NCBI GenBank assembly: GCA_028751875.1
Contig: CM054134.1
Span: 66,025,424-66,089,423 of the forward strand
Source: Rapana venosa
Taxonomy: Eukaryota; Mollusca; Gastropoda; Neogastropoda; Muricidae
DNA length: 64,000 nucleotides
Direction: 5' to 3'
How positions within the stretch are numbered: position 1 is the stretch's first letter; each line of letters opens with the position of its first letter. Position numbers and translations under genes: made by a program. Below the pieces are notes generated by a model. The model was not told where the DNA came from. It saw nothing but the letters and a program-made list of their open reading frames with translations, and did no database searches. This document shows, one piece after another, positions 9,770 through 21,639 of the stretch.

Positions 9770-10650
9770 AAAAGTCAGTTGTCAGTTGTCTTTATCGCTG
9801 CTATCGAAGGTAGAAACCCCACGCTTTCTTTGCCTTTGCTGGGTTCTACCATGTCATGTAGCCTCTACCTCCCCCTCCTTCAGATCACTGACTTCAGAGA
9901 TGTTGGCAATGTAGGATGTTGTTGATCTGCCTATTTTCCTTCTGGCTTCAATCTCGCCTTGGAGAACTGTCGTCATCAGGTTTGTCTGTGTTTCTGTTTG
10001 CATGAATGAAATATCTCAGTCTGCTCATATCGATTTCAGCGAACAGTTAACTTAACACAGAGATTTCATCAAGGATGCTTTTATTTGTTCTTCTGTATGA
10101 CCATTTGACGCAAAGAAATCGCCTGTAGAATCATAGTTTGGCTGTGTTTATTTTGTCTCTTTTCAAATTTCTTAGTATCAAGGCTTCTGACCCATATAGC
10201 AATACAGGCCATATAAGTGTGTTGACAATTCTAATTATTAGATCTTTGGGTATGCCTATGTCTTTCCAATTCTTGTTTAACCGAATCACTTTTTCTTGGC
10301 TCTACCGATACTAGCCTTAACGTTTTGCCTACAGGAGCTGATAGATAATTGAAATGATGAACGCGATCCAGATCTGTTCCATTGATTTTGATATTCTAAT
10401 GGTTACTGTACCATTAATGTGCATCACTTTGGTCTTTGTGGCATTTGACCCAGCAGTGTTGCTCTGCATCGACTCTGTTGAGAATTCTTCTCATGTTTGT
10501 GATAACATTGGCCATGAGTGCTGTATCATCAGCCTACCTGAGGCTAGTGATGTTTCTGCCGCCCATGTCCGCCCTTCTTATCATAATTTGTATATATGGC
10601 AAAAAGATGCGGGGATAGGATACAACCCTGATGGACTCCTGTCTATATAA
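9770..10650 (-). pseudogene. Old RTE-like LINE reverse transcriptase remnant
   Basis: On the minus strand, broken frames read GRNITSLR then ADDTALMANV (a catalytic ADD box), VNGTDLDRV-like and NYL blocks, and the terminal EARRK.GR.TTSY region of RTE-type polymerases. Stops and frameshifts occur throughout, including one right before ADD. The copy is clearly more decayed than copies A, B and F and is non-functional. Confidence 0.7.
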
Positions 10651-11324
10651 AAAAAACTCACGGTGCATTGATATGCATTCCATCAGATGGTTGCCATCTG
10701 ATCCGATTACAAATTTGCTATAAGTGAGAATATATGCTTTAGAAGCATAGTGAAGCACGCAAACATGCACGCACGCACGCACGCACACACGCACGCACAC
10801 ACACACACACACACACCACACAGAAGGAAAAAAACGATATCAGAATAGTTTTGAAGATAAGAGATATGAGACATACAAGATACGTTCTGCTTCTTTGGAC
10901 TACTGGGTTTTTTTCTTCAAGATTTGGGTAGTTTGGAAAAAAGTAATGTATATCAAAAAGTTTTATCTCAAACTCATGGACGGTGTCAATGATTTTGATA
11001 GTTTCTAGATCGACATTTCATTTTGAAAACAGTCTTTGAAGAAACAGGAAAGTTTACAAGTCATGAAAGAGAGACATACCTCAGGAAAAATGGGTTAAAG
11101 CCTTGTTTTCTCACCTCATCTCTCTCTTCATCTACCTCCCTGTTTCAATCCTCAATGAATGGTGATATCGTTTACACCAATCCATGTTATTACCATATGT
11201 ATTATATTTAGAAGGTGGTTTTGGTTTCCAAAGTATTACTCTAAAGTATTTGTTTTGTATTGCATTGCAATCTATTCTACTTTATTGTATTGCATTTCCT
11301 TTTACAGTATTGTAATGTATGCCA
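10651..11324. other. No gene seen; contains a CA/CACG repeat
   Basis: A CACG/CA dinucleotide-like tract lies at 10757-10817. The rest is AT-rich unique-looking sequence with no exon or repeat I recognise. Confidence 0.5.
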
Positions 11325-11611
11325 GTTTCACTCAGGCAGATTTCTCTGCGTAAAATTTCGGTTCGAGAACAGCCACAAGAGCATCGCCACCCATTAAAAT
11401 ATGTCTACAAGGGAATTTAATTCCTTATGAAAGTAGTTTTTTCTAAAGAATTTATCAAGACAGCTTTCAAGCAGTTGTGGGTTCTTTTATGTGCACCAAA
11501 TATGTTGCACGAGGGATCTTGCCTTATAGTCTCACACGAAAGACTAGCACCCAGACTGCCACGTAAAGTCGAGTGGATGTGGGAAAAGTTCAGGGTCGAT
11601 AGGAATCAAAT
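11325..11611 (-). mobile_element. tRNA-type SINE, family C, diverged
   Basis: The order of blocks matches the copy at 46190-46576: a left end with CAGATTTCTCTGCGTAAAAT, the GCATCGCCACCCA block, GTGGGTTCTTT, the ATATGTTGCACGAGGGA block and the CTCACACGAAAGACT block. The tRNA-like head at the right end is eroded (GGGTCGATAGGAATC stands in the B-box position). Confidence 0.65.
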
Positions 11612-11830
11612 GGCAACTTCTGGCTTTCTGACTTTTCTGGCTTTCTCGACGTCTGGCTCTATGGCTCTGTCTTTTTCTGGATTTTTTGCTTTCTGGCTTT
11701 CTCGATTTCTGGATTTTCTGGCTTTCTGGCTTTCTGGCGTTTCTCGGTTTCTAACTTTCTCACTGTGTGTCTTCAATTTTACGTCTGTTCACTTAAAGTG
11801 TCTTGACTTCTAACTTCTCGCTTTCTCGAT
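11612..11830. repeat. TTCTGGCTTT-type minisatellite
   Basis: A roughly 10-bp unit TTCTGGCTTT and variants (TTCTCGACTT, TTCTGGATTT) repeat about 20 times, immediately beside the SINE head at 11611. Confidence 0.75.
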
Positions 11831-12189
11831 GGGTTACAACTATGCTTACAAATGAAAATCTAGTTGAGAAATTTTAGTTCATGTTTTCAGCAAGTTTGAT
11901 TTCACCGTTTAATTTTTAACAGTGGCATTGAGTTGATCATCCAAACAGCTGATAACATGTTATATAAACAATCGTCATACTTATGCTCTATTTTCCCCTG
12001 CACTGACCATTGACCTCTTGACCCTGATATTGACATCTGTCTGAGTCATTTCATGTTGTGATGATATTGACCGAACCTGTGCATCATAACTAGGGTGGTT
12101 TTGCTTTGTTTAGATAGAGTTATATAGTTATATCATCTGATTTGGTTGATCTTGTTATTATTTCATGCGCACGTGTACTCACATTTTCA

Positions 12190-12345
<156 letters not shown>

Positions 12346-12429
12346 TGCCTCTCTGACTGTCAATCTGTATCTCAATTCCTTTGTCTCTCTGTTCTTCTCT
12401 GTCTCACTTGAATGTGTGAACAAAACACT

Positions 12430-13806
12430 ATCTTAAAAACTGAACAGTTTCTTGTTGTTATTTTTTATTAACAAATTATTATTAAGGTTGATAAATATTT
12501 TGATCGGGCTTGTTGCATTTATTTGTTTTATTCATTCATATTTGTCAGAAGCACCCCAATAAAAAAAATGTTTTGGGAATAAGTCTTGCAGTGCTGGTTT
12601 ACGAAACCACATCCTCATGTTACCGTGTTTCTGGTCCTTGATTATACCAACATCTCTTCAATGTTAGTGCATTGACCGACTTTATACTCTGCGCCTTTCT
12701 CATTGGTAATTACATGTGGACTTTTCCCATCTGGTTTTATGTGCTCTTGTCAGCTTCAACAGCTTCTGAGTTAGCATTTTAAATGTTAATTTTATAGTTT
12801 GTAAATCAGATGACTGGATTTTCTTGACACAGTTTTGTCTGTTTCGATCATGGAGACAGTTGCGTTAAGGAGATCCTGTTATCTAGCTTTATTATTCTGA
12901 TTAGAAAATGAAGATTATGTAGCAAATCTTCAGAAAATTTTCATTTCATTCAGGAACTTAACTTATTTCATTCAGTCTTTTTCCAACTCGCGTTGAATTT
13001 TATATCCCTGATAAAAATCTGTTGATACTGCTGTCACCAGCTAACAAATTACACAGCACTTTTCTGAAAACAATGTTTAAATAAAACAAGTACGTGTTCT
13101 CTAAATAATCATGCAGTAGTACGCACGAGTTGGTGTAAGAAAAATTACAAGCAAGCAAGCAACCTAAAACGTCGGTCCATACGGTAACAAAGAATGACTG
13201 TATACTTCGGTTAATCAAGCTTTGTTGAAAGTCTATGATGAAAAAAAAGTTGACAGATTAGTTCAGACGCGCTTGATATATATTTACGAAAAGCACACAT
13301 ACAAAAGTCTGACAACGGTCAGAAAATAAAAGACAGACATGTGTGGACACAGCAGTGGTACTTTGTCACTGCATATTAACTGTGGAAATAGCCGAAAAAC
13401 ACAGATCGATAAATACCCCATCCCCCAAACCAGGTCCTTTCCTATCACAAAACCGAAATCATCACTCATCACAAAAAAAACAAAAACCGACCCACCCTCC
13501 CTCCCCCACCCCCACCCCCCAATTTAAAAAGAGAAAAACCCAAACCCCAAAACAAAACAACAAAAACAAACAATAAAATAAAAAGAAACCAACCGTTTCT
13601 ATGTCATGTTGTTGATAGCCTTACCGACCACAAAGACCATACCAGAGCTGTCACCCTCATTCAGTTTCAGTGGCTTCAGTAACATTCACTTTAAGTTTAA
13701 AACCAACATCTAATCCCTTCAAGTACCCAACACCGCCTATCTAAAAAAACAAACGAACAACAATATTAAATGACAAAGTTCCATATTCATTTCATTTCTA
13801 AAGGCT
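12430..13806. other. No gene seen
   Basis: AT-rich sequence without a convincing exon. At 13470-13600 it becomes C- and A-rich low complexity, which explains the proline/lysine ORFs there. Confidence 0.5.
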
Positions 13807-15342
13807 ACCAAAACCAGCAGTCAGATCGCTGAAAAAGGGGAAGTCAGCAGGGGCTGACAACATTCCAGCTGAGTTGGTTCAAGCTGGAGGGGAAGCCATG
13901 ATCAGCGCCCTACTAAGAATCTGCAACAAGATCTGGCAGACAGGAAAATGGCCAACACCATGGACACAGTCACTCATCATCACCCTCCCCAAGAAAGGAA
14001 ATCTACAACAATGCCATAATTACCGCACAATCAGCCTCATATGTCACCCAAGCAAGGTCATGCTGCAGATAATATTGAATAGACTGAAGCCACAAGCAGA
14101 GACCATCATTGCTGAGGAACAAGCAGGTTTCAGAGCAGGGCGCAGCACAACAGAACAGATATTCAACCTCAGAATACTATGTGAGCGGTACCTTCAACAT
14201 CAACAAGACCTTTACCACGTATTTATCGATTTTAAGAAGGCATTTGACAGGGTGTGGCATGCAGCTTTGTGGGCAACCATGAATTTGTACAGCATCAATG
14301 CAAACCTGATCAGAGTCATCAAACAGCTGTACAGCGAGGCCACCAGTGCAGTGTACTACAACAACAACATTGGAGAATGGTTTCGAACAACAGTTGGAGT
14401 AAGGCAGGGCTGTCTACTCTCACCACTCTTTTCAACATCTTCCTTGAGAGAATCATGGCTGATGCACTGAACATCATGAAGGATCAGTCAGCATTGGTGG
14501 CAGAACGATCACAAACCTTCGCTTCGCAGATGACATTGATGGAATAGCAGGATCAGAAAAAGAGCTTGCCAGCCTAACAGAACACTTGGATAAGGCCTCC
14601 AAAACATACGGCATGGAAATCAGTGCAGAGAAGACCAAACTGATGACTAATAACACCAACGGCATTAGCACTGATATCAGGGTTAATGACCAGAAGCTGG
14701 AAACAGTTCAAAGCTTCAAGTACCTGGGAGCCATTGTATCAGACCAGGGATCCAAGCCAGAAGTAGTATGCAGGACTGCACAGACAATAACAGCTTTGTC
14801 AAAACTAAACACCATCTGGAGAGATAAAAATATCTCACTTATCTCCAAGATCAGACTAATGCGCTCCCTTGTCATATCCATATTTCTGTATGCCTGTGAA
14901 TCATGGACCCTGACTGCAGATTTGGAGAGAAGAGTACAGGCAGTGGAGATGAGATGCTTTCGGAGACTCCTTGGCATCTCCTACAAAGACCACATAAGCA
15001 ACGAAAGCTTGCATAACAGAATCCAGCAAACCATTGGACCCTATGAGAACCTTCTAACGATCGTGAAAAAGCGTAAACTTAAATGGTATGGGCATGTCAC
15101 AAGATCCGAAGGAATTACAAAGACAGTTTTGCAAGGCACTGTCCAAGGAGGAAGAAGAAGAGGCAGACCAAGGAAGAGCTGGGAGGATAACATCAGCGAA
15201 TGGACAGGCCTAGAACTCAACAAAACCCTGAGAAAGGCAGAACAGAGAGAGGAATGGAGGGAACTGGTTGTTGAGTCTTTGAGGGTGCCCCCACGGTCGT
15301 CAGACTACGGGACAGATAGATAGATAGATAGACCAAAACCAG
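13807..15342 (+). mobile_element. RTE retrotransposon copy B1 with 11-bp TSDs
   Basis: The direct repeat ACCAAAACCAG at 13807-13817 and 15332-15342 flanks a 5'-truncated insertion (13818-15331). The 3' end carries (GATA)n (about 15312-15331). The last ~745 bp are about 98-99 percent identical by eye to B2 at 41541-42285, with the same tail. The exact TSDs and high identity indicate a young insertion. Confidence 0.9.
13818..15323 (+). pseudogene. RTE reverse transcriptase, 5'-truncated, frameshifted (B1)
   Basis: The frame opens inside the RT fingers (KKGKSAGADNIPAEL), then reads NYRTISLI, EEQAGFRAGRSTTEQ, FIDFKKAFDRVWH and GVRQGCLLSP. A one-base loss near 14430 shifts the frame, and another near 14480-14500 is needed to read IGGRTITNLRFADDIDG with the catalytic FADD. 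The rest is open from 14586: KYLGAIVSDQG, YACESWTLTA, KLKWYGHVTR and GRRRGRPRKSWEDN, ending at 15321-15323. Only two small indels separate it from an open frame. The endonuclease is absent because of 5' truncation. Confidence 0.9.
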
Positions 15343-15907
15343 GCCATGCCAAGGATCCAGCCATTCTGCTTAATCTATCACCCCCAGGTTACATAAAAGC
15401 GTAAAAGGCAATGAAAAATTACTTCAAAGTACGAAATAATTATACATGAAGATGTCATATTGGCAAATAATACTGCAGAATGGACATCCTGCGCCCATCC
15501 CAGCGTTTACAATTTCACTACCTGGTTGCCAGAGCAAAAGAAATCAGGAAAAATGTCATAAAACGTCTTTAAAAAAGAGGTTAAAGTTTGTCAGACATAC
15601 AATTATGCAGAAAGGCAGGAGAATGGACCAGAAAGGCAGAAAACAGCAACAGGGAGAGAGGATTTCACAATTCACAATTCAAATACTTTATCTTACAAAT
15701 AGAGAAATTTCGCTGTAGGTTACATGTCATACATAGAAGCAGCAAACAGGAAAACCTTTATCACAGAAAAACGCCACAACACAGTATCCGAACATAAGCA
15801 CTCATACAGAGCATCAAAAATCAGCAATACCAAGCCAGTCACAAACTCGCCATAATAAAATCGCATGCATTCCTGCGCGTGCCAGTATGCACACGCATCA
15901 CACACAC

Positions 15908-15965
<58 letters not shown>

Positions 15966-16330
15966 CATTGGGCACATTCGCACGCAAGCACACACATTTT
16001 TATGACATAACCAAATTGTTATAACACATTGTATGATAAGACAAAAATCAATTAACTTAATAATCTATTCTATGAAAATATTAAACACCGTTTAAGATAA
16101 TAAAAACCATCTTTTTCTATGTTTCAAATGTTTAAAAACACAAACAGTTCTAACGTCGTAATAACATGTCATAGAAAAAAATTACATCGCAGCGCTGATA
16201 CCATAATTATAATAGGCCTAGAAAGGTAAAGAAAAAGACAGAGACAAAGAGAGTGATAAACCGGGAAAATATCTAGCACAGATATTCCAGACGGTAAGGA
16301 TGTTATCTATATCTATGTTATCTCCCGGTA
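15343..16330. other. No gene seen; (CA)n microsatellite inside
   Basis: The block near 15665-15700 resembles the 3' end of a minus-strand LINE. A (CA)n tract occupies 15898-15967. Nothing else is recognised. Confidence 0.5.
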
Positions 16331-16339
16331 TTCCGAATG

Positions 16340-16450
16340 GGGGATAGAAACCAGCCTTCCAACCAACCAAACAACAAACAAACCAGTCAATCAACTAACC
16401 AGCCAACCAACCACCCACCCACCCAACCAACCAACCCGCTTATCAAACAA
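16340..16450. repeat. (CAAC/CCAA)n low-complexity tract
   Basis: AACC, AAAC and CACC tetranucleotides repeat irregularly; Asn/Gln/Pro/Thr ORFs here are translations of it. Confidence 0.8.
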
Positions 16451-16599
16451 ACAAACAAAAAACTCATCAAAGGAAGCATACCAAAAGAAATCCCCCTTGT
16501 GACCAAACCTACTGTGAAATGAACAGTACAGTATGTTGATTCAGAGGGAAGGCTGAGGCCTATAGTGGTGTAAATGGAACAAGCTCTATGACAAGAGAA

Positions 16600-18880
16600 T
16601 ACATTAATTTTCAACAGTTTCCTCACACATTTATGACAACATAATACATTTAATTTCCAACGGTTTCTTCACACATTTATGACAACCGAATACATTAATT
16701 TTCACCGGTTTCCTCACATTCATGACAACGGTTTCTTCACACATTTATGACAACATAATATATTAATTTCACCGGTTTCTTCACACATTTATGACAACAG
16801 AATACATTAATTTCAAGTTTCCTCACACATTTATGACAACAGAATACATTAATTTCACCGGTTTCCTCACACATTTATGACAACAGAATACATTAATTTT
16901 CAACGTTTTCCTCACACATTTATGACAAGAGAATACATTAATTTTCACCGTTTCCTCACACATTTATGACAACAGAATACATTAATTTTCAACGTTTTCC
17001 TCACACATTTATGACAACCGAATACATTAATTTTCAACTGTTCCGCTTTTCGGAAGAGTAGGCCATTGTGTGCCGGTGGGAACAGATGACAAAATTTACA
17101 AAACCGTATACACACGGGGACTGGATGTAAAAAAGCACATAAGTGCTTCTTCCATTATCCTCGATATAAAAGAAGAAAACAAAATAAATAAATAAAATAA
17201 ATAAATAAATTTAAAAAAACAGTTTCCTCACACATTTATGACAACATAATATATTAATTATCAACGGTTTCTTCACACATTTATGACAACAGAATACATT
17301 TTCAACGGTTTCTTTACACATTTATGACAACGGAATACAATATTTTTACCGGTTTCCTCACATTCATGACAACGTAATACATTAATTTTAACGGTTTCTT
17401 CACACATTCAACAGAATTCATTAATTTCATCGTTTCCTCACACATTTATGACAACAGAATGCATTAATTTCACCGGTTTCTTCACACATTTATGACAACA
17501 GAATTCATTAATTTCACCGTTTCTTCACACATTTATGACAACATAATACATTAATTTCATCTGTTTCTTCACACATTTATGACAACGGAATACATTAATT
17601 TCACCGGTTTCTTCACACATTTATGACAACAGAATACATTAATTTCACCGGTTTCTTCACACATTTATGACAACAGAATACATTAATTTCAACAGTTTCC
17701 TCACACATTTATGACAACAGAATACATTAATTTCACCGGTTTCCTCACACATTTATGACAACAGAATACATTAATTTTCAACGGTTTCTTTACACATTTA
17801 TGACAAGAGAATACACTAATTTTCAACAGTTTCCTCACACATTTATGACAACATAATATATTAATTTTCAACGGTTTCTTCACACATTTATGACAACAGA
17901 ATACATTTTCAACGGTTTCTTCACACATTTATGACAGCGGAATACAATATTTTCACCGGTTTCCTCACATTCATGACAACGTAATACATTAATTTCAACG
18001 GTTTCTTCACACATTTATGACAACAGAATACATTAGTTTCACCGGTTTCCTCACACATTTATGAGAACCGAATACATTAATTTTCAACGGTTTCTTCACA
18101 CATTTATGACAACATAATATATTAATTTTCAACGGTTTCTTCACACATTTATGACAACAGAATACATTTTCAACGGTTTCTTCACACATTTATGACAACG
18201 GAATACAATATTTTCACCGGTTTCCTCACATTCATGACAACGTAATACATTAATTTCAACGGTTTATTCACACATTTATGACAACATAATATATTAATTT
18301 CACCGTTTCTTCACACATTTATGACAACAGAATACATTAATTTCACCGGTTTCCTCACATTTATGACAACAGAATACATTAATTTTCAACGTTTTCCTCA
18401 CACATTTATGACAAGAGAATACATTAATTTTCCCCGGTTTCTTCACTCATTTATGACAACATAATATATTAATTTTCAACGGTTTCTTCACACATTTATT
18501 CACAACAGAATACATTTTCAACGGTTTCCTCACACATTTATGACAACAGAATACAATATTTTCACCGGTTTCCTCACATTCATGACAACGTAATACATTA
18601 ATTTCAAAGGTTTCTTCACACATTTATGACAACGGAATACATTTTCAACGGTTTCCTCACACATTTATGACAACAGAATACAATATTTTCACCGGTTTCC
18701 TCACATTCATGACAACGTAATACATAAGTTTCAACGGTTTCTTCACACATTAATGACAAGAGAATACATTTTCAACGGTTTCCTCACATTTATGCCAACG
18801 GAATACAATATTTTCACCGGTTTCCTCACACATTTATGATAACATAATACAATAACTTCAACGGTTTCCTCCCAAATTAG
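16600..18880. repeat. ~44-46-bp satellite array
   Basis: About 45-50 monomers built as TTTCTTCACACATTTATGAC, then AACAGAATACATTAATTT and CACCGG or CAACGG. Two main monomer types alternate. A shortened monomer (CCTCACATTCATGACAACG) recurs near 16720, 17361, 17967, 18231, 18580 and 18705, spaced at near multiples of the monomer length, which suggests higher-order repeat structure. Cys-rich minus-strand ORFs are artefacts of the repeat. Confidence 0.95.
17039..17216 (+). mobile_element. SINE family A 3' fragment inside the satellite
   Basis: Starts at TTCCGCTTTTCGGAAGAG, continues through the ACACACGGGGAC block and ends in an AAAT-rich tail. Satellite monomers lie on both sides, so the fragment inserted into the array or was carried in during its growth. 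The tRNA head is missing. Confidence 0.85.
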
Positions 18881-18964
18881 TTCACTGCAGAATGTAAATC
18901 AGCTAAATGAACAACTCAAAACAGTCTACTATATTTGGACATTTGACACTTTCTTTCCAAATAA

Positions 18965-19255
18965 AAGAAGACATCAGATGACAAAAAGGTAATCGTCTTT
19001 GGGGTAAGAGATAATTGTTTGGGGACAAAAAAAGTATAAAGTGTCTTTGGGCAAGAAATGACCAACAGTTTTCAAGGCAAGAAATTAACAGCTGTCTTTG
19101 GGGTACAAACTTATAAAATGTTTTGGAATTAGAAGTCATACACTGTCTTTGAGGTAAGAAATTTCAATCTATCTTTGAGATAAGAAATTGCAAACTGTCT
19201 TTTAGGGTAAGACATCATAAACTATCTTTGGCGCAAGAATATGTAAACTAATTCA
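18965..19255. repeat. Diverged ~36-bp minisatellite
   Basis: The phrase CTGTCTTTGGGGTAAGAAAT recurs about eight times with substitutions, immediately beyond the 44-bp satellite. Confidence 0.7.
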
Positions 19256-19844
19256 TAAGTTATAAACGTTACTTGCGGTTAAAAAGTTGGTGTTAGAAAG
19301 CGTTTTAAGAAATACATTGTTCGGAAATTAACATATAGATAGCACTCTATACGAAAATAAATTCCCTATTGAAGAGAATTTTATCACCAATTTCAAGCGT
19401 ACAATTGTTGCATACTTTTTCCCTTTGGAATAGCAAAAGGGCAAATTGCTTCATTTTGGTTTAATTTGGTGCTAATAATTTTCGACGCAGTTTTCAGAAT
19501 ATCAATTCATTTTCATTTTTTTACACACCATTTACATAGCCACACACTAACTGTGTTTTCATGGTGCATTAGCACGTTAAAACAAATTTGAAGAGAGTGT
19601 TTTCATTGTTTTTGAAGATAGCCATCTACGTTTTTCAAATATCAGTACTCGTGTAGCAATGTCAAAACAGTAACACATTTACATCTCAAATTACAATGTA
19701 AAATTAAATCACATGCTGCTCTTGCAAATATTTCGAAATTAATTTTGGAGAGGAAAAGTACAACTATTGAATTTTCTTGTTTACCATATTGTTATCTTTA
19801 TCCTCAGAATAACTTCAGATGCTCTAATGATAGATTACCAGTTG

Positions 19845-19847
<3 letters not shown>
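19256..19847. other. No gene seen
   Basis: AT-rich sequence with no motif, repeat or exon signal that I can support. Confidence 0.5.

Positions 19848-19909
<62 letters not shown>
19848..19909. repeat. (GA)n, probable LINE D tail
   Basis: About 30 GA units directly adjoin the 3' end of the minus-strand LINE at 19910. The LINE D copy at 46600 also ends beside GAGAGAG, so the tract is likely the element's (TC)n tail. Confidence 0.8.
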
Positions 19910-19912
<3 letters not shown>

Positions 19913-20781
19913 GGAATGCGAATGCGAACAGTTTATTCAGATTTTAGGCCATGGCCCCTTTCTGAAGGGGGTTACACATCATCATAAACAACAAAAACCA
20001 CAACATATTCCCAGCTATCCACAGTCAACTTAAAGTTGCAACAAATAAGTATGCATTTCTAATATTACGATAGTGCAGTATTTACCCTTTTCAATGCATG
20101 ATAAACATACATGGCAAGATTTGTTAAAGTTGTCTCATGTTTTGTTGACAAAAGACATTTACCCTAAAGTTACAAGGCTCATTGTAATATTTTGGTCTAA
20201 TGAATTGCATCCTAAGATCGTGTAAGGCTGGACAACAAAACAAGAAATGAATTTCGTCTTCTATTGCACTATGACATAAACGGCATTTCAGTTCATCTTC
20301 AGTTCTGTTCTGGTATCTATTTCGGTGACATGCAATATCTGAAACACCAAACCTAAATTTAGTAAGAGCACTTTTAACATAACGATTTATTTTAATGTCA
20401 ATATACATTTCTTTGAAACAAGATGTTTTAAACAGCCTATATTGAGCAAATCTGTCACTGTTATACATATGTTCATGCCAATTTTGCCATCTGCAATCTA
20501 TAAGCCTTTGTTTGAAACTTTTTAAGAAGGCTGAGATACACTGTACTCCTTGATTATCCCATACAAAAGAAAATCCATATGAATTTAAGCACTCACGAAC
20601 ACTCGTAACCCAAGTTTTCTTACCATTTCTGTCTAAATTATACAACACTCCATATGCTTTTAAAGGGATTCTACATTCATCCATACGAGTCAATGTTAAC
20701 CAGTATTTAATACATTTTAGGTATGAGTTAATATATATGGGAAATCTACCAAGCTCTCCATACACAAGGTCATTGGGCGTT
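19910..20781 (-). pseudogene. LINE D ORF2 C-terminal part
   Basis: A minus-strand frame of about 213 codons (20765-20124) reads YGELGRFPIYI, KAYGVLYNLDRNGKKTWV, FKQRLIDCRWQ and a terminal zinc-knuckle-like region with C..C, H and CC (CRLCHSA, IEDEIHFLFCC). It is the same family as 46895-48157, which has MVYGELGRYALF, FKQRLIDLF and CPFCKD with HHFIFDCC. It is 5'-truncated at 20781, next to the GA tail of a SINE. The clade is uncertain. Confidence 0.8.
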
Positions 20782-20903
<122 letters not shown>

Positions 20904-21245
20904 TTTATTCTTTTATTTCGAGGATAATGGAATAAGCACTCATGTGCTTTTTCATCCGGTCCCCGTGTGTATGCAGTTTTGTAAATTTTGTCATTCGTTC
21001 CCACTGGCACACAATGGCCTACTCTTCCAAAAAGCGGAGCTGGTTTTAACGTGTGCACAAGATGTTCTGCATGCGTTCGCACACGTCCCGTGTTTATAGT
21101 CTCATCCGAAGGACTTTTGGGGAGAGTGGAGTCGGCATTGATATTAACTCCAGAGGAAAAATCCTCTTGAACGAGAATCGAACCCGGGTCAGCAGATCAC
21201 GAATGCATCTCTTTAACCACAAGGCTATCACGTCTCGAACAACCT
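20904..21245 (-). mobile_element. tRNA-derived SINE family A, near full length
   Basis: On the minus strand the head carries a B box (revcomp of GAATCGAACCC), then the AGAGGATTTTTCCTC block, the GGAAGAGTAGGCCATTGTG block and CACACGGGGACCGG, ending TAAAAGAATAAAC and (TC)n. It is the best copy in the window for defining the family, about 340 bp plus tail. Confidence 0.8.
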
Positions 21246-21496
21246 ACCATTTCACAGAAAATGGAGATTTTCATCAATCGCTCCCATGTTTAAACAGTCT
21301 TTTCCTGAACCTGTTACTGCACAGTGATACAGAAAACTGTGGGCATCAAAGACAAGGGGTATAGAGTTCGTTCTGGATGAGCAGTAGGTCACACATTGCA
21401 GCAGACTCCAGATCTTGATGGCCTGCCATCTAGACTCAGTCAATGGCACAGATTTTAGTCATCTTCTTTTGAACAGCAGAGTCGACACGACACAAC

Positions 21497-21513
21497 CAAC
21501 ACAACACACCACA

Positions 21514-21568
<55 letters not shown>

Positions 21569-21637
21569 CCACAACACACACACACACACACAACAACACA
21601 CACACACACACACACAACACACCAACACACACACAGA
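21497..21637. repeat. (CA)n microsatellite
   Basis: Interrupted CA units beside the 3' end of the next minus-strand LINE. Confidence 0.95.
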
Positions 21638-21639
21638 TT

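Noticed and set aside
17701..18189. Cys-rich minus-strand ORFs with repeated C-C-H-K-C-V, like zinc fingers
   Set aside because: They are direct translations of the 44-bp satellite in one frame; unit length variation breaks the frame and there is no start, splice or flanking gene context.
16600..18880. CRISPR-like array
   Set aside because: Monomers are contiguous with no unique spacers, no leader and no cas genes, and the DNA is animal.
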